Position numbers and translations under genes: made by a program. Shown here in pieces: positions 1 to 10,837 of a stretch of 64,000 nucleotides of DNA. Origin of the DNA: Escallonia rubra (taxonomy: Eukaryota; Streptophyta; Magnoliopsida; Escalloniales; Escalloniaceae); NCBI GenBank assembly GCA_033065855.1, contig JAVXUO010001034.1, positions 1,798,001-1,862,000 on the forward strand, given 5' to 3'. The notes below the pieces were generated by a model, which ran no database searches, had not been told where the DNA came from, and saw nothing but the letters and a program-made list of their open reading frames with translations. How positions within the stretch are numbered: position 1 is the first letter of the stretch; each line of letters begins with the position of its first letter.

Positions 1-231
1 GTTTTTCTGCCACCATCTGGCACCTCCTTTGCTATAATTTCTGCATTTGAGCATGAAATCATCCCAAATGCCTGGAAGGAGCTGATGATCAAGAATTGCC
101 TGGGCATAATGAGTGATATCTTGCCTAAAAGTTCAACTTACACATTACTGCGAGTCTATGACAATGAAAGCACATGCTTCACAACAACGAACACAAAGAT
201 ATCTGGAAGGGTTTCTGACAATAAATCGTAA
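1..231 (+). CDS. 3' end of an unidentified gene (partial)
   Basis: Frame 1 is open from the window edge for 76 codons and ends at TAA (229-231). It has no start codon here, so it is presumably the terminal exon of a gene that begins outside the window. The predicted peptide has mixed, globular-looking composition (it contains SAFEHEIIPNAWKELMIKN and ends GRVSDNKS) and no low complexity. I do not recognise the family. A chance open frame of this length at an AT-rich edge is possible, so the call is weak. Confidence 0.35.
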   Translation, partial: VFLPPSGTSFAIISAFEHEIIPNAWKELMIKNCLGIMSDILPKSSTYTLLRVYDNESTCFTTTNTKISGRVSDNKS

Positions 232-874
232 AGCTACTAGTGGTATAGGCTTACAACTTTATTAGCCATTAATTGCTACACACACCTTACCTTGTGAGCT
301 ATATACCTGCAACCAAGATTTTGTTCTCTTTGGTAAACGATAGAATATCATTGATAAGCAAATATTAAATGAGTTTGCAACTTCAGCCAGATAGCTTTAC
401 ATGAACCACGGTTTTGTTAGTGACAGATGGTCTCAGTTTTGTTCACAAACTATTAGAGTAATTAACCAGTTCGTACTTTCCTATTACTCCGTACAACAAT
501 AAGGTGTCTACACCACCTCCACGATCTTTGATCCATCTTATGGTCAGTTATGGTACCAGGGTGGCTGGAAAATTGGCCTCTTTGAGCGTCCTGAAAAACA
601 AAGGCCACAACTGAAGAGTACTTAATGCAGCTAAATCATCTTTATGCCAACATAAATCAAAGTGATGGATGTCATTTTCCCACTTTAATTTGTTTTGGAG
701 GTGGTAGAATGCTTGCCCAATCGTCTGATATCTCGTCCTTCCGCAACCTATTGCATCAATGAAAAGAAAGGGTGCCCTTCCTCACTTGGATGGCTTTGTA
801 GCTATCATTTACTCCATTTGGGCCAACAGAATTGCTATATAGCATGTCCATGGCGGCTCCAGTACGCAGAAATG
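232..874. other. Gene-free stretch
   Basis: AT-rich sequence with many stops in all frames. It could include the 3' UTR of the partial gene to its left. I see no repeat, motif or credible coding region. Confidence 0.4.
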
Positions 875-1704
875 TTTTCTTCAAATGAGATAGATTTTTT
901 TTTCTCTCTTTCTCAGCAAGTTGCATTAATTAAAATTAACCATTACAAACTAAAGGCAATACCCATATGAGCATTCTGGAAAGACAGAGACAATCGCATC
1001 CAAACGGATGGTCTCATAAATGACCAACATGGCCTTGGAGGAAACCAAAGAAAATATAAGGGTTACCCGTATTTGGGAGTACCAAATTAAGGGGTAACCA
1101 GATCGGGAAGATGCAAGAAAATGCACCAGATCCCTCACTCCCACTGAAACAGATGTGAGAGCCTTGGGCCGCATAGAGTGGCAGTTTACATTAATGTCGC
1201 GGTCAACATCGGGGCCATAAAAGGTGGTGGTGGGGGTCCTCCCAAGGCCGGATCGAAGCGATCTGCAGCTCGAAGGGAGTATGCATCGTCCAAATCTAGC
1301 AGATTCGGCATCTTCAAGCTACCATCCCACCTTTTCGGACCTGCATCAGAGATTTTTAGCCAAACCCACCGATCGGCGGTTCGGAGACAACGATGGATCT
1401 GAGAGTAGCTAAAGAGATAGTGCACCTATGGGGCTGAAGGAGTTCCGATCTAGAAGGGTAGTGGAGATCAGAGGGGGGAGGAAGGTGATGGTGGGTGTTG
1501 GGAATCGACAGGGTGGGTTGCCGCAGATGAGGGAGGAGGAGATGTAAGGGATAAGAAGGAAAATGACCACATGGGGGGCCTCCCCTTCCAACCTCACAGC
1601 CATGGAAGTTGAAGGAGGAAAGGGCAGCTGCTGAGCTATCTTCGGGAGAGAGAGATGTACAAAGAGTTTTTTAGGGCCGACTCCCTTTTTCTTCAAATGA
1701 GATA
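875..1704 (-). mobile_element. LINE-type retroinsertion with 18-bp target duplication
   Basis: The 18-bp direct repeat TTTTCTTCAAATGAGATA occurs at 875-892 and 1687-1704. Just inside the left copy is a T-run (about 894-903), which is a poly(A) tail read on the minus strand. The minus-strand 3' end before the tail (AATGCAACTTGCTGAGAAAG) resembles 3' ends of plant LINEs. The insert is about 794 bp. Its 5' half on the minus strand is GC-rich. There is no reverse transcriptase, so it is a non-autonomous or internally deleted LINE, a SINE-like element or a retrocopied transcript. The boundaries are seen directly; the class is inferred from the tail and the long target duplication. Confidence 0.72.
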
Positions 1705-2519
1705 TATAGTTATGTGGGTATCTGGGAGGCCCTCAGTAGAGTCTTGTACGATCAAACGAAAGCTTTATAACATCTAATGTGAAATATTACAAAGCTCGTT
1801 AATAAAGAGGTGACAATTGCAACCCTCTTCCGCTTAAAAGTCATCCAAGATGATCTATTTAAATAATTACTTCTTGCAACCCATTAACCTATTGGCTTAC
1901 TTGGGTTATTCATGAATGCCCAGCTATACTATATATAATAGGATTCGATTGATAGCCCCTTAGTCCACCCAATCCATTTTTCTAGAATTTTTTATTTATT
2001 TTTATACCAACCTCAATGTGCCCATGGGGGCTGGGTTGTAAAAAACAGGTTGTTTAAGAGCAATATTACCTTGGTAAATGGATAACAACCGTAATTAGCA
2101 AAAACCATATAGATTTTACTACATGTAAACTAGAAAGGCACCTTAAATGTGCTATCAAAACTACTTTATAAAAATAAAAATAACACCAATTAACCATGCA
2201 TTTGGACTCTTAAAGTGTTCTTGGATAATTGTCATGGTTGTAACAATTAGAGATGTTTGATGCATGGGAAACAAAAGAGTTCTAATATATATTGATGCTG
2301 TATTTTTTAACTGAATTTCATACTTCATGTTTTTGTATAAGATTTGTAGGTAATGTGATTGTGATTAATACTGTTTTTCGTAAGAAAATGCTGGATAAAC
2401 ATTCTTTTACGCCTATGAGTAAATTAAAAGGTAAGTTTCAACGTTAATAATTTTTTAGTTTTCTTATTATACTACAAAAATGTCGCTAAAGAGCCTTCAA
2501 CGAAAAACTAGGTGTGGAT
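1705..2519. other. AT-rich intergenic DNA
   Basis: No coding region supported. The only structured sequence is the Helitron-like terminus near 1926. Confidence 0.4.
1926..1966 (+). mobile_element. Helitron-like 5' terminus, copy 1
   Basis: CTATACTATATATAATAGG followed by a GCCCCTT stretch matches, over about 40 bp, the sequence at 4893. Plant Helitrons commonly begin TCTATACTATAT. I could not find the expected 3' hairpin followed by CTRRT, so this is a terminus-like motif only. Confidence 0.3.
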
Positions 2520-3254
2520 CAATACAAGTGACTTTAATCCGTGTTGTGGGGGTGGTGGGTGTTGTTGTCCATTTTGTTAGGGCTATGTGCATGTTGATAA
2601 GGGTTCGTGGGTAAGGGTGGGTTTTGGGTAAGCAATGGTTGAGGTAGGGGGTATTGTTGTCCGTGTTGTTAGGGGGCGTGTGTTGTGGGTAGTGGTGGTG
2701 GGTGTTTGTTATCCGTGTTGTTAGGGGGGTCGTGGGTAGGGGTGGGTTGTGCGTAGCGGTGTAGTGTGTGTCAGTTACTCTGTGTGTGTTTGAAAGAGAG
2801 GAGATGGTGGGCTATGCCTGTGTTACTGAGTCTGAGGGGTATCGGGTGGTGGGATGGTGGGTTAATGTGACTGTTGTAGGGGTTCATGGGGTGGGTCGTG
2901 GGGCTACTGGGTGTTGCTCGCCATGTGCTCGGGGGTCTGGGTTGTGGGTAGCGGGTGGATGGCGTGGTGGGTTAACTGATTTAGAGGGGGTGGGGTTATG
3001 GGTAACGGATGGGTGTTTGTGTGTGTTTTACTGCATGTGCATGTGTGGGGTGGGGTTATGGGTAGCCGCGGGAATGAGAGGGGGGGGGGGTTTCGTTTGT
3101 GGGTAGCAGGGTGGTGGGTGTGGGGTGTGTGTGGGTGGTGGGTTTTTTAGTGTGACTGTGTTGGGGGCTTGGGGTCCATGGGCAATAGGTCTAAGGGGTG
3201 GGGGTGGTGGGTGTGTATTGGTGTGAGTGTGCTAGGGGCCTGGATACAGTGGAT
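2520..3254 (+). repeat. G/T-rich degenerate minisatellite with G-quadruplex motifs
   Basis: The plus strand is strongly G-rich and C-poor, built of loosely repeated units containing GTGGGT, GGGTAGC and GTTGTTAGGGG. Several stretches meet the four-G-run quadruplex pattern with short loops, for example 2836-2861 and 2931-2955. G-rich sequence of the same type resumes at 4280-4330 on the far side of the hAT-like element. An open frame across 2768-3106 is a by-product of composition. Confidence 0.7.
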
Positions 3255-4279
3255 CATGGGCGGAACTACATGGTAACAAGGAGGGGCTGAAGCACCCCTT
3301 GAAATTTTGATTTTTTTTCCAGGAATTGCACCGAGACTGCGTTCCCTAAGACTGTGTTCCCCGAGACCCCACACCAGTCAGCAGTCACCTTTATCTCTCT
3401 CTCTCTCTCTTCATGACCGTGAGGACTGTGACCGCCAGTGATGATTGAGCTCAGGCCGTGACTGTTGATGGCTTGACGACGGCCACCGACTCACCGCGGT
3501 GACCTGTCGAGTGACGAAGACGACCTGTCGACCTCATCGGGCAGTAAGCACCAACCATCGACTCACTGCAACGCCGTGACGCCGACCAGATCTGGAACTC
3601 CGCGACGAGGCGACGACTGTGACTCACTCTGACCAGATTTGGAACTACCGAACTGACGCCAACCGACGTCGATTGACTTTCTTGTTTGATCTCCTTTCTT
3701 CATAGACCCGCTCTAGATCAACAGGACTGCTAGATCCAGCTTCGATTGTTGGACCAAGACAGACGAGGGCCACGGTCTCGTTGAGGCAGAGGATATATTT
3801 GATTGGTCGAGTATCACTCGATAAATAGAATTGGTACAGCCGTACATGGCTCTTGGGCATTCATAATCTCATTTAACCTGAAGAGATGGGGCTGCCCCAT
3901 CCCTAGGCTGGTTTAGGATCAGCTGAACGTGTAAAGAAGACGAAATCTGTGACTCTGTGATGAGATTTGGAACTCCGACCAGATCTGTGACTCTGTGAGG
4001 TAATATGTTAATTTTAGTTTAATATGTTAATTTTAGTTTAATTTCAGTGATTGTACAAATGTTTAGAATTAAAGTTTGGTTAATTTAATTTTAGTTTAAT
4101 TTAAGTGATTATATAGGGGTTTAGAATATATGTTTGGTTAATTTAATTTTAGTTTAATTTCAGTGATTATATAGAGATTTAAAAAAATCTCTATATAATA
4201 TTATTTTACTATAATTTTTTTTTGGTGAATTCGATATAATTTTTGCATCCCTTGAAAAAATTTCGTGGTTCCGCCCCTG
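3255..4279. mobile_element. hAT-like non-autonomous DNA transposon
   Basis: The ends are imperfect inverted repeats: CATGGGCGGAAC on the left and GTTCCGCCCCTG on the right, the CAGGGGCGG-type terminus usual for plant hAT elements. The flanking 8-mers CAGTGGAT (3247-3254) and TCGTGGAT (4280-4287) match at 6 of 8 positions, consistent with an aged 8-bp target duplication. The 1,025-bp interior has a GC-rich segment (about 3400-3700) rich in GACC/GTGAC words, and an AT-rich tandem repeat near the right end. No transposase frame is present. Confidence 0.62.
4003..4185. repeat. Tandem repeat inside hAT-like element
   Basis: Three imperfect units of about 60 bp, each carrying TTAATTTTAGTTTAATTT followed by CAGTGATT or AAGTGATT and TTTAGAAT. 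Confidence 0.65.
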
Positions 4280-4403
4280 TCGTGGATAGTGGGTTTAGCG
4301 GGATGGTGGGGGGTGGTCTCATGGTTACTATGCATGTGAGATGTCTGTGTGTTGATGTGTTTGTGTGTGACCATAGGTGTGTTTGTTGAGGCAATGAGTG
4401 TAA

Positions 4404-4892
4404 GGAAAAAGAATAATGCTGCCCATGACGTTGGGCAACAACAATTAATCACCAATAATCAAACAATTCAAAATCTTATTTATTTTTTGACGAAATTAGG
4501 TTTATTTTCTTTTACTTTGGGATTTCATTTTCGTACAGCTACATTCGAATGTGGTGATTTTGATTTAAATGTAGAAACAAATCCATGTTCGACTTGCCAC
4601 ACGTTAACATAATTAACCCGTATTATTAATGCATTAAACGCTCTTTTTTATGATCATCTATCTATAATTTATCGGAAAAAGAATAATGCTGCTCATGCCG
4701 TTGGGAATGAACAGCTAATAACCAATAACCAAACAATTTGAACTCGAATTTAAATTGTATGCACGTACTATTTAATTTTAGGACAACATTTACTTTCTTT
4801 TTGCTTTGGGATTTCATTTTCGTACGGCTACATTCGAATGTGGTGATTTTGATTTAAAGAAAGAAATCCGTGTTCGACTTGCCACACGTTAA
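4404..4892 (+). repeat. Pair of ~210-bp direct repeats
   Basis: 4404-4607 and 4674-4892 are diverged copies. Both begin GGAAAAAGAATAATGCTGC, share TTCGAATGTGGTGATTTTG and end TTCGACTTGCCACACGTTAA. The second copy stops where the Helitron-like end at 4893 begins. Function unknown. Confidence 0.75.
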
Positions 4893-4931
4893 TCTATACT
4901 ATATATAATAGGATTTGGTTGGCCCCTTGAT
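4893..4931 (+). mobile_element. Helitron-like 5' terminus, copy 2
   Basis: TCTATACTATATATAATAGG is preceded by A, which fits the A/T insertion preference of Helitrons. It abuts the point where the FAR1 reading frame begins without an ATG. Either a Helitron picked up the transposase fragment or the element was truncated here. No 3' terminus was identified. Confidence 0.32.
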
Positions 4932-7299
4932 TGCCTTACAAAGGTCAAGTTTTTCAAACACTGGACGAAGTTGAAGCATACTATAGAGCATATTTGAAAA
5001 CGATGGGTTTCGGTGTTAGAATGAAGGCGACTAGAAAACGGGCGAAAATAGACCAAATTTGTTCCCGACTATTTGAGTGCCACAGAGGAGCACCGCATGT
5101 ACTCTTGGTTGTTCGGATCAGTGATGAAGGGCCAACAAGACAAAGAAAAAGGGACACATTTTTGGGTACCGGCTGCAAGGCTCATGTGTATGCAGTACAC
5201 CGAAAAAATGAAAACCATTGGGTTGTGACGGGAGTCGAGTTGAGCCATAATCATCAATTGATAACCCCTCGTAAGGTCGGTCAAATTCATTCACACTGAC
5301 AAATAAGTGCGGCAGACAGACAATTGATATTTACAATGGCCGAGGCAAAAATATCACCTTCTAGAATGATGGGGGTTTTCTCAAGCCAGACTAGAGGGAT
5401 TGACAAGTTGAGCTTCAACGAAGTAGACATTCGAAATGAACTCCGTGCTCAGAGGAGAGAGTCTTTCAAAAAGAGTGATTCTCAGGCTACGCTTGATATC
5501 TTCAAGCGCCTTCAGAGTGAGAATTCTGGCTGTTTCTATAGTCTTCAACTAGATGATGAGAACCGTATTAGTACTATATTTTGGGCGGATGCTCGTTCTA
5601 GAGCTGCTTACCAAAACTTTGGCGATATTGTGACGTTTGACACCACATACCGCACAAATAAGTACTCTATGCCTTTTGCTCCATTTATCGGGGTGAACCA
5701 CCACTATCAATCAATCTTGTTTGGCTTTGCCCTGCTTAGGGATGAGACGGTGGATTCATTTACGTGGTTATTTGAAACCCGGCTTGAAGCAATGTATCAT
5801 ATTCTTCCAAAAACCATCATCACCGACTAGGATTTGGCAATGAAAAATGCAATTGCTAGGGTTTTTCTAGATACTCATCATGGCCTGTGCACATGGCACA
5901 TAAGCAACAAATATCCCGAACGGCTTCACAATATATATGCAAACCATCCGACATTCAAGAGTGACTTTAATACATGTGTGAAGAAATTATTGACGGTCGA
6001 CGTGTTCGAGAGGAGATGGGCCAAGTTAATGGATGACTACTCTTTGTATAGTCATGAATGGTTGAAAGCGTTGTATGAGATGAAATCGTTGACGGTCGAC
6101 GTGTTCGAGAGGAGGTGGGCCAAGTTAATGGATGACTACTCTTTGCATAGTCATGAATGGTTGAAAGCGTTGTATGAGATGAAGACACAATGGGTCGGTG
6201 CCTACACCAAAAAGTATTTTGCAGCCGGAATGACTACAACCTCGAGAAACGAAGGTATGAATGCATTCTTTGATGGGTACGTAGGCCATTCTTCAAGTAT
6301 AAAGGAGTTCGTACTTGAGATGCAAAAAGCCCTTGACAAGCAATTTTTTCCTTGAGAGAGAAGCCGACGCAGCTACTGTTTACAGAGAAAGAGCCATAGT
6401 AGTTTTTTCACATTTGGAGGCTCATGCGGCCCAAGCCTATACAAAGGAAATGTTTAGACAGTTTCAAGAGGAACTACAAAAGTCGAATCAGTATAGCATG
6501 ACAAAGTTGCACGAACAGTGCACCAAAGATCTCAAAGTTCATGCTTTGACAAATGTGACGAATTTTGCCAATCCCTGCTCATCTTCGGCTCCGAAGAACA
6601 GAAGACATTTCACCGTAGCAGTTTGTCTGTACACCGGATTTGTTAATTTCAACTGTCAACTGTTTGAGCATAAAGGTATACTTTGTCGACACGCGTTGAG
6701 ATTTTTTAGCGCCAAGAATGCTCGTGAAATTCGGCAAGAGTATATCTTAGATCGGTGGACGAAACAAGCCAATAGAGTACACAGTCACATACTTTACGTG
6801 CCCAATGTTACAGTTGATTTCGAGCAATCTGAGATACTGCGATATAATCACCTCTGTAACATCATGCATGGTTTATCGTTGGATGTGGCGTCAACATTTG
6901 ATTGGTACAAGTATCAAGTTGAAGCACCCGCACGTGATAAGGCTAATCTTGGACAGTTCAGGTGGCAATACTAGACAGACGGGACACTCCAACTATTCGG
7001 ACAACTCCAGCCGGTAGAATCACTCGAGCTTCGGTCATTGCTTCACAGCCAGTCGTTGGCAGAGCTAGCCTGCAAGGTGAGGGTGACGATATTTTTGATC
7101 CAATTCTTTCTCAAACAAAAGGGCGAAAGCGAGCAATTCGTATGAAGAGTCCGATTGAAGATGCACGGGTCAGAAACGACTGCGAAAGTGTGCGTTGTGT
7201 AATAAGATAACTGATCATGACAGGCAAAATCATTATAAAGTGCTAGGTATCGAACCTGACGGTATGGTTGAGGAGGACGATGATGAAGAAGAGTGTTAG
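4931..7299 (+). pseudogene. FAR1-type Mutator-like transposase, decayed
   Basis: Transposases of this MULE group cut and paste DNA in the nucleus and are the ancestors of FHY3/FAR1. Seen in order: a FAR1 DNA-binding domain (4931-5290, with GCKAHV and ELSHNH); a MULE catalytic domain with FDTTYRTN (first Asp), TD-stop-DLAMKNA (second Asp), GLCTWHI and SRNEGMNAFF (candidate Glu); a SWIM-like finger with NCQLFEHKGILCRHAL, whose first Cys appears replaced; and a C-terminal CALC...HDRQNH finger with an acidic tail ending at TAG 7297-7299. Breaks: no ATG, TGA at 5297-5299, TAG at 5828-5830, a frameshift in a T-run near 6345, and further shifts near 6970 and 7175. It carries an in-frame 99-bp duplication. 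It is not functional as it stands. Confidence 0.9.
5990..6187 (+). repeat. In-frame 99-bp tandem duplication in transposase
   Basis: Two adjacent copies (5990-6088 and 6089-6187) each encode LTVDVFERRWAKLMDDYSL through HEWLKALYEMK. They differ at only a few positions, so the duplication is young relative to the other damage. One copy is normal for the family. Confidence 0.88.
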
Positions 7300-7352
7300 G
7301 GTTAATGTTTAATTTGAACTTTAATTGGTAATCTTTACTGCAGAAATTTGAG

Positions 7353-8210
7353 ATTTAGTTTGTTGAACCTTAATGTTATGGAAGGCCCTAATTAGTGTGC
7401 CTAAAGTGCAATGAGCAAAAAAAATAAAATTTACAAATTTCACCGTCAGTTATGAATCCAACCTTAAAGTGTGCCCGAGAAAGGGCGACACTGAAAACCC
7501 AAAAAAACATATTGTCTCAATTTTTGCCGAAATTCATAGGAAGGGGCTAATTATTATGCCTAAAGTGGAAGAAGCCCGGGAAAAAAAAATTGATCCCCGG
7601 GAGCTATGAATCCGGCTTAAAGTGTGTCCGATAAGGGGCGACACTGAAAAATCAAAAAATATTTCTTATCTCAATTTCAACTGAAAAGAGCTAAGTAGTA
7701 AGTGTGCCCCAATTATAAATCCAAAGTATGAGAGGATCGTAAAAATAAATAAATAATAATTAATTAATTTCACTTAACCGCTACAAAGAGTAGCGGTTAA
7801 GGATAGGTCTTAGCATCTTCAACATCCCTGTAGTACTGAGAGTTATCCCTAACCGCTACTCTTTGTAGCGGTTATGTGCAATTTTTTTTTTTATGATCCT
7901 CTCATACTTTGGGTTTATACTTGAGGCACACTTACTACTTAACTCTTTTCAGTTGAAATTGAGACAAGAAATATTTTTTAGTTTTTCAGTGTCGCCCCTT
8001 ATCGGACACACTTTAAGCCGGATTCATTAGCCCTTTCCTATGAATTTCGGCGAAAATTGAGACAAGATTTTTTTTTGGTTTTTCAGTGTTGCCCTTTCTC
8101 GGGCACACTTTAAGGCCGGATTCATAGCCGACGGTGAAATTTGTATATATTTTTTTGCTCCTTCCACTTTAGGCACACTAATTGGTGCCTTCCATAACAT
8201 TAAGATTCAA
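7353..8210. repeat. Long imperfect hairpin (inverted repeat, ~400-bp arms)
   Basis: The left arm (about 7353-7800) and right arm (about 7851-8210) are reverse complements with few mismatches. They pair TTAATGTTATGGAAGG with CCTTCCATAACATTAA, and GTGTGTCCGATAAGGGGCGA with its complement. The arms close on a 50-bp loop flanked by AACCGCTAC...GTAGCGGTT. The left arm has about 55 bp extra around 7540-7600, absent from the right. It lies between the converging transposase and protease relics. It could be the fused termini of two elements, and its transcript would fold into a long double strand. Confidence 0.85.
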
Positions 8211-8481
8211 CAAACCAAATAAGGTTAATTCTATTTCAAACCTCAATATCCAACAATAGTAATAATAAGACTAATTCTATTTCAAACCTCAATATCCAAA
8301 CTTCAATAATTGTAGTAATAAGGCTAATTTTATTTCAAACCTCACCATCGAAAAATTACAATAGTAATAATAGGACAAACGTCTAGTAAGAGCTTGTGTC
8401 AAGATAATAGTAAGGAAGGCATCTAGCTTCACCTTTTTTCAGCTCCCACGCTATTCTATATTTAAACGTCAATGCATCCCT

Positions 8482-9161
8482 TCAAGACCACAACGTAGAT
8501 TCGAGCACCTCTGCACGAGCTATGTAGTCCATGCACTTGAGCACATAAATCCTGCAATCGTGACTGTTGTATTGCTTCGGTCGGTCCTTTATCATCTCGA
8601 CCGTCCAAGGATCCATCGTCGGATTGCTCGTGATGGTCTCCGAAATGATTTCTAATCGCTAGCGGAATGATAGTAGTCTGCATCCAACAATAAAAAATGT
8701 CAATCGCGTTTCAAGTATGATATAATGTAAAATTAATTTTGAATTCTAGACTAACCGCTGCATTGATGTACATTCTGCGCCAATGTCTGACCAGGTCCGT
8801 CCTCCCTCAGGTTATCATATATGTGGATCACTTTAATCGCATGATACATAACTAATAGGAAGAAGTGGTTTGCATGCAGACAAGGTATCATGATAAGGTT
8901 CGCCTCAGATGCGTGACATTGATTGTCTGAGTTTAAGTAGCCTAGCACGTTTCCTGAGGGTATCCACACACCCTTGCTTTTCCCTCGCCTCTTCCTCCAT
9001 TTTGGGAATCCCTCATGTTTTATTATCAGCATTTGCATAAAATGAGAGGGATACATGTTGAGCTTCAAAGTGGGGCAGGGGTTATGGAGCAGCTCTCTAA
9101 CCCGGAGCAGCTCCGTGTAAGAGTCCATGACGAAATTCACCACATCTGTTTCTGAGGCCAA
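8482..9161 (-). pseudogene. Ulp1-like (C48) cysteine protease domain
   Basis: Ulp1 proteases remove SUMO; transposon-borne copies are common in plants. The minus strand encodes the N-terminal catalytic part in 8772-9161, with CLHANHFFLLV (candidate His) and VIHIYDNL (candidate Asp). After an apparent intron (GTACAT donor at 8771, acceptor just before 8658), it encodes RLEIISETITSNP and NSHDCRIYVLKCMDY, holding the candidate catalytic Cys, ending at TGA 8482-8484. All three catalytic positions are therefore visible, but the junction to the upstream plant-mobile-domain frame is shifted near 9165-9182. It is probably the C-terminal half of one broken transposon gene starting at 10069. Confidence 0.72.
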
Positions 9162-9181
9162 AGTTCTTATGTCCTTGTGAC

Positions 9182-10069
9182 CTAGAAACGGGCAACATGA
9201 AAGTCTGTTGAAGCTCTTGGCTCAGGCCCGAAGTAGTGCTCGTCGATCCAGTCCCGCTTGGCCGGCCTCAGTGGCTTCGTTGCTTCTCCTTTATCCGACC
9301 GGATGCTTGGGTGCCCCTGGGGAGTTGCTTGGCTCACCTGACTCTGGGGCTGAGAGCCGTACGTGTCAACTGGCAAGAGAACAGATGGCTCCCCTTGGTA
9401 ACCCCGGTACGCATTACTGAAGTTGTTCACTTCAGTCTTGTACCTCTCGATGGACTGTTTGACACTGTCAGGTGCATGCGCGACAAACCAGTCAAACCCT
9501 TCCAGCTGCCTGAACACCTCACTGCCCATGTCAACCTAAAAGAATGCCTTCGTATACGTCACCAAATCATGAGGAGTGTATGCATTAGGTAGCACACCGT
9601 ACTGCTCTTCCAGCCACTTAAGTTTGATGTCGTTTGTTGTAAGAGCTTCTTTCGGAATTCCCCGAAAATACTGCCTAGCCAGCTGAGCTATCGTTGCAGA
9701 TGTCCTACTCAATGTAATGGGTCTGCAGTGACATGGGAGTCCAAGTATAAATCCGACGTCCTCTAGTGTAATAGTCATTTCACCAAACAGGAAGTGAAAT
9801 GTGTTCGTCTCGCTCCTCCATCGCTCAACTAGAGCAGATATAAGGCACTCGTCGTGCCGAGACCAATGATGAAGGACGGTGAACATAGACAAATTCTGAC
9901 GGTGTAATATTTGTATTTGTTCCTCATTTAGCACCCACTCTTTGAGGTGACTTGTGTTTTGAATTGTTTCCAAAACACCCCTTTCGATACCGTCAAATAC
10001 ATCCCTCGTGACGTGGTCATCGTCATCGTATAGGATTGATGAATCATAAGGCCCGGAGTTGAACTCCAT
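9182..10069 (-). pseudogene. Plant mobile domain (MAIN/MAIL-like) protein, truncated
   Basis: From an ATG at 10067-10069 the frame encodes a PMD signature: FTVLHHWSRHDECLISALV, ERWRSETNTFHFLFGEMT, and TLEDVGFILGLPCHCRPIT. PMD proteins occur in transposons and in the host silencing/meristem proteins MAIN and MAIL1. The frame stops at 9536, inside the domain. A second frame (9182-9529) encodes a linker beginning MGSEVFRQLEGFDWFVAHAP. The middle of the domain appears deleted or intronic. Together with the Ulp1 region downstream, this matches PMD-Ulp1 genes carried by some MULE-type elements. Expression cannot be judged. Confidence 0.75.
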
Positions 10070-10139
10070 ATCTCTAAGAAAAATATATAATCGTAAACCA
10101 ACTTAGCATGCATACTATTTACATCCCAAAACTAAAACA

Positions 10140-10515
10140 AGAACACATAATCCTAAAAACTCCCAATTTCGAATCCCTAAAAATTCCAATCTTGAGCCCT
10201 AACAAAACCCTAGTTTTGAAGCCCTAAAAAAACCCAATTTTGTAAACCTAAAAACCCTTAATTTTGAAGCCCTAAAAAACCCCCAATTTTGTAAACCTAA
10301 AACCCCCTAATTTTGAAACCCTAAAAAACCCCCAATTTTAAAATCCTAAAAACCCTAGTTTTGAAGCCCTAAAAAACACCCAATTTTGTAAACCTAAAAA
10401 CCCTAGTTTTGAAGCCCTAAAAAACCTCCAATTTTGAAGCCTTAAAAAACCCCCAATTTTGAAAACCTAAAAAAACCATAATTTCGAATCTCAAGCAAAA
10501 CACTAATTTCATAAC
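10140..10515. repeat. Minisatellite rich in AAACCCTAA-like telo-box words
   Basis: Units of about 27-30 bp alternate TTTTGAAGCCCTAAAAAACC and TTTTGTAAACCTAAAAACCC. It lies just upstream of the PMD start codon, so in the 5' region of that gene. The CCCTAAA words resemble plant telomere repeats, but spacing is irregular, so this is not a telomere tract. Confidence 0.8.
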
Positions 10516-10837
10516 CTAAAAGCCGCTAGTTCAATCCCTAATTTCAATTTCTAAAAAACTCTATCATACAATCGCTTATGGTAAGAACAATTTAAGCATA
10601 TATAAGATAAAGGTCAATTGAAAGATAAAGAAGTTTCAATTCATGAAATTAACATTGATTTATAAGAAAATTCGAAATACTTACTTGCTTTAAACTTGAT
10701 ATATTTAAAGAAAATTTTCACTAATCTTCTAGCGGTTATCTACCGATCTTCTAGCGTATGATTTTTTTGTTCGTGTTATAGTGGAGATTATGGAGGTATG
10801 ATTTGGAGTATGAAGAAGATGGAAGAAATGGTTGGGG

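Noticed and set aside
2768-3106. 112-codon Gly/Val-rich open frame
   Set aside because: Arises from the G/T-rich minisatellite; no domain and no codon structure beyond composition.
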